DNA of 10,668 bases from Pseudomonadota bacterium (GTDB taxonomy: Bacteria; Pseudomonadota; Gammaproteobacteria; Xanthomonadales; Xanthomonadaceae): assembly GCA_023392975.1 (NCBI GenBank), contig JAEWNA010000185.1, forward strand, positions 1 through 10,668, read 5' to 3'. This document shows, piece after piece, positions 6,419 to 10,668 of the stretch (the first letter of the stretch is position 1; each line of letters begins with the position of its first letter). Both the position numbers and the translations under genes were made by a program. The notes beneath the pieces are model-generated. The model saw nothing but the letters and a program-made list of their open reading frames with translations. It was not told the DNA's origin and ran no database searches.

Positions 6419-7540
6419 ATGTCGAAGCTGGACCGCTACCTGAGCCGCGAATTCGCCCAGAACACCTTCGCGGTGCTGGTGGTGCTGCTGATCGTGCTGG
6501 TGGGCGGCGCCTTCGCGGACGTGCTGGGCGACGTGGCCCGCGGCAAGGTGCCGGCGGGCATGCTGCTGGCCCAGCTCGGGCTGGTCTTCCTCAAGTGGCT
6601 GCCGCTGATCCTGCCGCTGGCGGTGATGCTGGGGCTGATGCTGGCGATGGGCCGGCTGTATCGCGACGCCGAGATGCCGGTGCTGGTGTCGATCGGCGTC
6701 GGCCCCCGGCGCATGCTGCGGCCGCTGGCGTGGATGGCGGTGCCGGTGATCGCGGTGGTCGCCCTGTGCTCGCTGTGGCTGGGTCCCTGGGCCGACCGCA
6801 CCTCGGCGCGGATGATCGAGGAGGCCGGCCGCAACCTGCTGATCGCCGGCATGGAGCCGGGCCGCTTCACCGAGCTGCCGGGCGGCGGCGGCGTGATCTA
6901 CGTCGGCGGCATGTCGCCCGACAACCGCGAGCTGCAGCGGGTCTTCATCTACCGGCAGAAGGAACAGCGCTTCGACGTGACCACCTCGGCGACCGGCAAA
7001 TTGTCGGTGCAGGCGTCGGCGCAGGACCAGCGCGATCGCTACCTGCGGCTGGAGCAGGGGTTCGAGGTCGAAGGCCCGCTGGCCGGCGACGGCCGGGACT
7101 ACCGGCTGGTGCGCTACGCCGGCAATGAGATCCTGCTGCCGGCCGACACCAATCCGCGCCGGCGCGCCGACGAGGTTGCGCTGCAGCCGACCGGCACGCT
7201 GCTCGGCATGTCCGGGCCGCAGGCGGTCGCGCAGCTGCATGCGCGCCTGGCGCCGCCGCTGCTGACCCTCGGCTTCGCGCTGCTGGCGATCCCGCTCTCG
7301 CGCAGCGGACCGCGGCAGGCGCGCTACGGCAACCTGGCGGTCGGCTTCCTGATCTACCTCTTCGGCGTGTTCCTGATGATGCTGGGCACCCAGTGGCTGC
7401 AGGACGGCAAGCTGCCGCCGGCCGCCGGACTGTGGTGGCTGGTGCTGCCGGTGCTCGCCGCGGGCGTGTGGATGTACGCCCGCGATGGCGCGATCCGCAG
7501 GCCGCGGGCGGCGTGCACGCCGTCGGCGGGGCGCGAATGA
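6419..7540 (+). CDS. lptF: LPS export permease subunit LptF
   Basis: Inner-membrane subunit of the LptB2FGC transporter, which extracts lipopolysaccharide from the inner membrane and passes it to the LptC/LptA bridge. Read from the ATG at 6419 it is 373 aa; a GTG at 6413 would add two residues. The first residues, MSKLDRYLSREF, match the usual LptF opening and support this start. Hydrophobic segments lie near 17-35, 52-80 and 103-122, then a hydrophilic periplasmic beta-jellyroll (about 123-265), then segments near 275-294, 303-324 and 334-353: the 3+3 arrangement of the YjgP/YjgQ family. The cytoplasmic loop MGRLYRDAEMPVLVSIGVGPRRML (77-100) is the coupling helix that contacts the LptB ATPase. 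Its TGA overlaps the lptG ATG. The partners LptB, LptC and LptA are not in the window, as expected, since they are normally encoded elsewhere. Confidence 0.96.
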   Translation: MSKLDRYLSREFAQNTFAVLVVLLIVLVGGAFADVLGDVARGKVPAGMLLAQLGLVFLKWLPLILPLAVMLGLMLAMGRLYRDAEMPVLVSIGVGPRRMLRPLAWMAVPVIAVVALCSLWLGPWADRTSARMIEEAGRNLLIAGMEPGRFTELPGGGGVIYVGGMSPDNRELQRVFIYRQKEQRFDVTTSATGKLSVQASAQDQRDRYLRLEQGFEVEGPLAGDGRDYRLVRYAGNEILLPADTNPRRRADEVALQPTGTLLGMSGPQAVAQLHARLAPPLLTLGFALLAIPLSRSGPRQARYGNLAVGFLIYLFGVFLMMLGTQWLQDGKLPPAAGLWWLVLPVLAAGVWMYARDGAIRRPRAACTPSAGRE

Positions 7541-8649
7541 AGCCGTTCCCGAAGATCCACGACCTCTACATCGGCCGCGTGGTGCTGAGCACCGTGCTGC
7601 TGACCTGGGGCGTGCTGGTGGGGCTGGACGCGCTGATCAGCGGCCTGCTGGTGGAGCTCAGCGACGTCGGCACCGGCCGCTACGATTTCCTGGCCGCGGC
7701 GACCAACGTCGCCTACAGCCTGCCGCGACGCATGTACATGCTGTTCCCGTACGCGGCGGTGATCGGCGCGATGATCGGCCTCGGCCAGCTCGCCTCCAGC
7801 TCGGAACTGACCGTGCTGCGCGCGCTGGGCCTGTCGCGCCGGCGGATCAGCCTGTCGGTCATCCTCAGCCTCGGCGTGCTGACCGCGCTGATGGTGGTCA
7901 ACGGCGACACCCTCGGCCCCTGGGCGCAGCGCCGCGCGGACACGCTCAAGGCCGCGGCTAAGTCCAACAACGTGATCGTCGCGCAGTACTCCGGCCTGTG
8001 GGCGCGCGAGGGCGACGTGTTCCTCAACGCGCAGACCGGCGAGGAGCGTAGCGAGGGCGGCCGCCAGTGGCTGCAGCTCAACGACGTGCGCCTGTTCGAA
8101 CTCGGCCCCGACGGGCGCCTGGCCTCGATCGTCCATGCTGGCACCGCGGAGCACCAGGGCGGGGAGTGGATCCTGCGCCAGGTCGAACGCACGCGTTTCG
8201 AGGGCCGTTCGGCGACCCGCACCGCCGCGCCGGAGGAGCGCTGGGCCTCGCGCCTCGACGCCACCGCCCTGGCCGCCACCACCCGCGACATCTGGCGCCC
8301 GCGCTACATGACCAGCGACCAGCTCAAGGCCGGCATCGAATACCGCCAGCGCAACGGGCTGGATGCCAGCGAATACCAGGAGTTCTACTGGGGCCTGTGG
8401 TTCTACCCGGTCAACGTGCTGGTGCTGTGCCTGCTGGCGATCCCGTTCGCGTTCGGCTCGCTGCGCAGCGGCGGTCTCGGCAAACGCCTGTTCATGGGCA
8501 TTTTGTTCTCGCTGGGCTTCTGGCTGATCCAGACCCAGTTCGTGCGCCTCGCCGGCGTGTTCAAGTTCGACTACCGCATCGCTTACCTGATCCCCGCGAT
8601 CGTGATGCTGGCGCTGTCGGCGGTGCTGTTCAAGCGAAGGGCGGGGTAG
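7537..8649 (+). CDS. lptG: LPS export permease subunit LptG
   Basis: Second permease subunit of the LptB2FGC lipopolysaccharide exporter, 370 aa. The start is the ATG of an ATGA overlap with the lptF stop (7537-7540), implying coupled translation and equal dosage with LptF. The opening MKPFPKIHDLYIGR is typical of LptG. Membrane segments lie near 15-36, 66-84 and 105-122; a periplasmic jellyroll domain runs from about 125 to 262; and three more segments follow near 287-307, 315-333 and 347-365. The coupling helix ELTVLRALGLSRRRI (90-104), which docks on LptB, is well conserved. The reading frame could be extended upstream within lptF, but that sequence is only the alternative frame of lptF and lacks family similarity. 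Confidence 0.96.
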   Translation: MKPFPKIHDLYIGRVVLSTVLLTWGVLVGLDALISGLLVELSDVGTGRYDFLAAATNVAYSLPRRMYMLFPYAAVIGAMIGLGQLASSSELTVLRALGLSRRRISLSVILSLGVLTALMVVNGDTLGPWAQRRADTLKAAAKSNNVIVAQYSGLWAREGDVFLNAQTGEERSEGGRQWLQLNDVRLFELGPDGRLASIVHAGTAEHQGGEWILRQVERTRFEGRSATRTAAPEERWASRLDATALAATTRDIWRPRYMTSDQLKAGIEYRQRNGLDASEYQEFYWGLWFYPVNVLVLCLLAIPFAFGSLRSGGLGKRLFMGILFSLGFWLIQTQFVRLAGVFKFDYRIAYLIPAIVMLALSAVLFKRRAG

Positions 8650-8714
8650 GGGTATTCGAGCGTTGCGGCTTTCTTGTGGCTAATGGCCAGTTCCTGTATG
8701 GCAGAATCACAAAA

Positions 8715-9440
8715 TTACGACTTCGGATTTGGCTGAGGCAGTGCTGGAGGAGGCGTATCTGGCGGTTCTGGCCCGCCAAAGAAAATATGATTTTCCCTTG
8801 CTATTTCGACAAGGGTGATTTCCCAAATTTCGTTCAAAGCGGTTGAGCTTTCGATAACGGATATGCCGGCTGCCGCTGCGGCGACTGACATATCGGCGAT
8901 CAGCAGTGTCGCCCTTATCTCTTTGAATGTGAATCCCTTGGATTCTAAGTGGCCGGGAAATCTTCTTTTGAGTTGCAACTCTCCACCATGAATGAAGTCA
9001 TCAAGAGTCTTGTTTATGTCTGTTTTCCCGGAAAGGATCGATTTCAATTGTTTCCCTGCGACTTTCGTTTCGTCAGTGCTGGCTAGCGTTGCGATCATGC
9101 TGTCGAGCTTCCATTTCCACTGGCCGTGATAAATTTTCGGCAACTTGTCTTTTGGCGCGCAATAGACGATCCAGAAGCCTGCGATAGTTGATTCGATTGA
9201 GGTGCGCAGTAGGGCATTGGCAGAGCCGTATTTTCGGCTCTCGATCAGGTCAAGAGTGGCCGCATGGTGTTCTATCGACAAGTCAAAACACCGGGCTGCC
9301 AAGCCTGATCTTTCTTCAGAAAGCGATGAATGTGATCTCAACTTCGCGATTGATTCATTTAGAAGCCGAGAACGGAGAATCCTTTGGGTAAGTGAGGCTC
9401 GGGCAATATCAGTCAGGGAAATGCTGATGTCGTCTTCCAT
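8715..9440 (-). CDS. DUF6988-type protein of unknown function
   Basis: A 241-aa, probably soluble, mostly helical protein. Its core CFDLSIEHHAATLDLIE (51-67), YGSANALLRTSIES (71-84), FWIVYCA (89-95) and HGGELQLKRR (151-160) follows the pattern I recall for DUF6988 proteins (EH..A...L.....YGSA.AL.RP..E....G.W...CA, then H.G....RR). No function is established for that family as far as I know. The helix ADMSVAAAAAGISVIES (182-198) is small and hydrophobic but not a clear membrane span. The C-terminus (222-240) is a proline-rich tail with 9 prolines. The ATG has GGAG 6 nt upstream. The DNA is about 49% GC over 8881-9240 by hand count, far below its neighbours, which suggests late acquisition. It lies 27 nt downstream of the RDD gene on the same strand and could be read through from it. 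Confidence 0.75.
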   Translation of the reverse strand: MEDDISISLTDIARASLTQRILRSRLLNESIAKLRSHSSLSEERSGLAARCFDLSIEHHAATLDLIESRKYGSANALLRTSIESTIAGFWIVYCAPKDKLPKIYHGQWKWKLDSMIATLASTDETKVAGKQLKSILSGKTDINKTLDDFIHGGELQLKRRFPGHLESKGFTFKEIRATLLIADMSVAAAAAGISVIESSTALNEIWEITLVEIARENHIFFGGPEPPDTPPPALPQPNPKS

Positions 9441-9467
9441 GCGCCACTCCGTCTTAGCAGTGATTTC

Positions 9468-9935
9468 TTACTTCATGATCCGTACCAGCCGCGTATCGCT
9501 GGCGCGGTCGTGCCAGGTCAGGCGGTCACGGTCGATCCACGCCCACCAGAAGCCGAGGCCGGCGAACAGCAGCGAGGCGGTGCCGACGGCGTAGCGCAGC
9601 CAGAGCGCACCCCAGCGCGGGGCGGTCGCACCAGTACCGGTCACGCGCAGGCGCCAGGGGCGCATGCCGAGGGTCTGGCCGCCGCGGCGCCAGCTGGCGG
9701 TGGCGTAGAGGCCGGTGACGGTCCACAGCGCGATGAGTTCGAGCCAGCCGGCGAGGGTGTCGGCATGGATGGCCTCGCCACGGTGCGCGACCAGCGCGAT
9801 CACGCCGATCAGGAACCACACGCCGAGCATCGGGAACACGTCGTAGAGCAGCGCCAGCAGGCGGCGGCCGACGAGGGCCTGCGGTCGGGCGGGTGCGGTG
9901 GGCGCTTGGGCGTCAGCGGAGTCGGTCGCGGTCAT
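9468..9935 (-). CDS. RDD-family inner-membrane protein
   Basis: A 155-aa protein of the RDD family, small membrane proteins named for conserved Arg and Asp residues; some members are implicated in ion or solute transport, but no substrate can be given here. Seen: a hydrophilic, alanine/proline-rich N-terminus (1-20); RRLLALLYD (24-32) with the first conserved Arg/Asp; hydrophobic segments near 33-50, 63-80 and 113-134; the loop RRGGQTLGMRPWRLRV (83-98), a hallmark of the family; and the end DRLTWHDRASDTRLV (137-151) with the last conserved Asp. The ATG at 9933-9935 is preferred over a GTG 51 nt upstream because that extension would run through the divergent xerD promoter region and into xerD, and has no family similarity. 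A -10-like box 6 nt before the ATG suggests a leaderless mRNA. Confidence 0.9.
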   Translation of the reverse strand: MTATDSADAQAPTAPARPQALVGRRLLALLYDVFPMLGVWFLIGVIALVAHRGEAIHADTLAGWLELIALWTVTGLYATASWRRGGQTLGMRPWRLRVTGTGATAPRWGALWLRYAVGTASLLFAGLGFWWAWIDRDRLTWHDRASDTRLVRIMK

Positions 9936-9941
9936 CGCGAC

Positions 9942-9947
9942 AGGATA
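9942..9947 (-). promoter_or_regulatory. Candidate -10 box of the RDD gene
   Basis: On the minus strand TATCCT ends 6 nt before the ATG at 9935, so a start site at the usual distance would coincide with the A of the ATG. No Shine-Dalgarno sequence fits in the remaining 6 nt. The -35 region 17 nt upstream (AGGGTA) is poor. Inferred from spacing only. Confidence 0.4.
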
Positions 9948-9964
9948 CGGGATCGCCCCCGCGC

Positions 9965-9970
9965 TACCCT
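9965..9970 (+). promoter_or_regulatory. Candidate -10 box of xerD
   Basis: TACCCT ends 6 nt before the xerD ATG at 9977, mirroring the arrangement on the other strand. The hexamer 17 nt upstream, AGGATA (9942-9947), matches TTGACA in 3 of 6 positions and is the same six bases that form the -10 of the RDD gene on the opposite strand. A leaderless xerD mRNA is the inference. Confidence 0.4.
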
Positions 9971-9976
9971 GTGCGC

Positions 9977-10668
9977 ATGCCCGCACGCACCCCTGCCGAA
10001 CGTCGCGAACAGGTCCTCGCGCTGCCGCCGCTGCGCGAGGCCGACGCCGCGGCGATCCACGCCTTCGCCGAGACGATCTGGGCCGAGCAGGGGCTCTCGC
10101 GGCAGACGCTGGCCAGCTACCGGCGCGATCTCGAAGGCTTCGCGCGCTGGCGCGACGGCGCGGGCGGCGGACTCGCCGGTGCCGACCGCGGGGCGCTGTT
10201 CGACTACCTCGCCTGGCGCACCCGCGAAGGCTACTCGCCGCGCAGCAACGCCCGGCTGCTGTCGACCCTGCGCGCGTTCTTCGGCCTGCAGGTGCGCCGC
10301 GGGGCGCGGGCCGACGACCCGACCGCGCTGCTCGACCCGCCCAAGCTGCCGCGCTCGCTGCCCAAGGCGCTGGCCGAGCGCGAGATCGAGGCGCTGCTGG
10401 CCGCGCCGGACGTGACTACGCCGATCGGCCTGCGCGACCGGGCGATGCTCGAACTGATGTACGCCGCCGGCCTGCGCGTGAGCGAGCTGGTCGGCCTGCC
10501 CGCGACCGTGGTGAACCTGCGCCAGGGCGCACTGCGGGTCACCGGCAAGGGCGGGCGCGAACGGCTGGTGCCGCTGGGCGAGGAGGCCCAGCACTGGCTG
10601 CAGCGCTACCTCGCCGAGGCCCGGCCGGCGCTGGCCGGGAAGCGCGCGCCGCCGGCGCTGTTCCTCGA
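9977..10668 (+). CDS. xerD: Site-specific tyrosine recombinase XerD (partial, 3' end missing)
   Basis: Cytoplasmic tyrosine recombinase that, with XerC, resolves chromosome dimers at dif under FtsK control. 230 codons are visible with no stop, so the gene continues past the window edge. The N-terminal core-binding SAM-like domain (about 20-110) has the typical FAETIWAEQGLSRQTLASYRRDL followed by LLSTLRAFF. DPTALLDPPKLPRSLPKAL leads into the catalytic domain. Two of the active-site residues are present: Arg167 in AAGLRVSELVGL and Lys191 in VTGKGGRERLVPLG, with the 24-residue spacing of E. coli XerD (Arg148, Lys172). The HxxR, H/W and Tyr motifs lie beyond the edge. XerD rather than XerC is chosen from DPTALLDPPKLPRSLPKAL and the neighbourhood; XerC is the alternative. 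A start at the first ATG gives an N-terminal extension of about 19 residues relative to E. coli. Confidence 0.92.
   Translation, partial: MPARTPAERREQVLALPPLREADAAAIHAFAETIWAEQGLSRQTLASYRRDLEGFARWRDGAGGGLAGADRGALFDYLAWRTREGYSPRSNARLLSTLRAFFGLQVRRGARADDPTALLDPPKLPRSLPKALAEREIEALLAAPDVTTPIGLRDRAMLELMYAAGLRVSELVGLPATVVNLRQGALRVTGKGGRERLVPLGEEAQHWLQRYLAEARPALAGKRAPPALFL

Noticed and set aside
4783..7240. Very long open frames opposite or out of frame with pepA and lptF (781 and 789 codons).
   Set aside because: Composition is Arg/Ala/Gly/His-rich with no family motifs, and they overlap well-supported genes over their whole length. High-GC coding DNA routinely leaves such frames open.
1..10668. 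CRISPR arrays, tRNA or rRNA genes, insertion sequences.
   Set aside because: No regularly spaced direct repeats, no cloverleaf-like segment and no transposase motifs were seen in the intergenic regions by eye.

Overview
The window looks like a chromosomal housekeeping segment of a high-GC gammaproteobacterium, most likely of the Xanthomonadaceae/Lysobacteraceae (Lysobacter, Luteimonas, Xanthomonas and relatives). The basis is gene order (holD-rimI; pepA-holC-valS; lptF-lptG; an RDD-family gene; xerD), protein sequences recalled from these families, and intergenic repeats of a style I associate with this group. No database search was possible, so the genus is left open.

Layout. Positions 2-94 are the last 30 codons of an upstream gene, probably holD (DNA polymerase III psi). 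It overlaps rimI (ribosomal protein S18 alanine acetyltransferase, + strand). A 415-bp convergent gap follows, filled largely by a highly structured, probably dispersed repeat. On the minus strand pepA (leucyl aminopeptidase), holC (polymerase III chi) and valS (valyl-tRNA synthetase) run as one tightly packed operon. A palindromic element with arms of about 30 bp sits between holC and valS. A 250-bp divergent region separates pepA from lptF-lptG (+ strand, 4-bp overlap), the two permease subunits of the lipopolysaccharide exporter. Next on the minus strand are a lower-GC DUF6988-type gene of unknown function (8715-9440) and an RDD-family membrane protein gene. xerD (tyrosine recombinase, + strand) starts 41 bp from the RDD gene and runs off the window.

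The core genes serve unrelated basic functions: translation (rimI, valS), replication (holC and probably holD), peptide turnover (pepA), outer-membrane biogenesis (lptFG) and chromosome dimer resolution (xerD). No defence system, phage or insertion sequence is visible.

The points that deserve a second look are three low-GC insertions inside an otherwise high-GC valS, which make the protein about 90 residues longer than the E. coli enzyme; the two structured intergenic repeats; the lower-GC DUF6988 gene lodged between lptG and the RDD gene; and a compact divergent promoter arrangement in which the RDD gene and xerD each appear to have a -10 box exactly 6 nt before the ATG, suggesting leaderless and mutually exclusive transcription.
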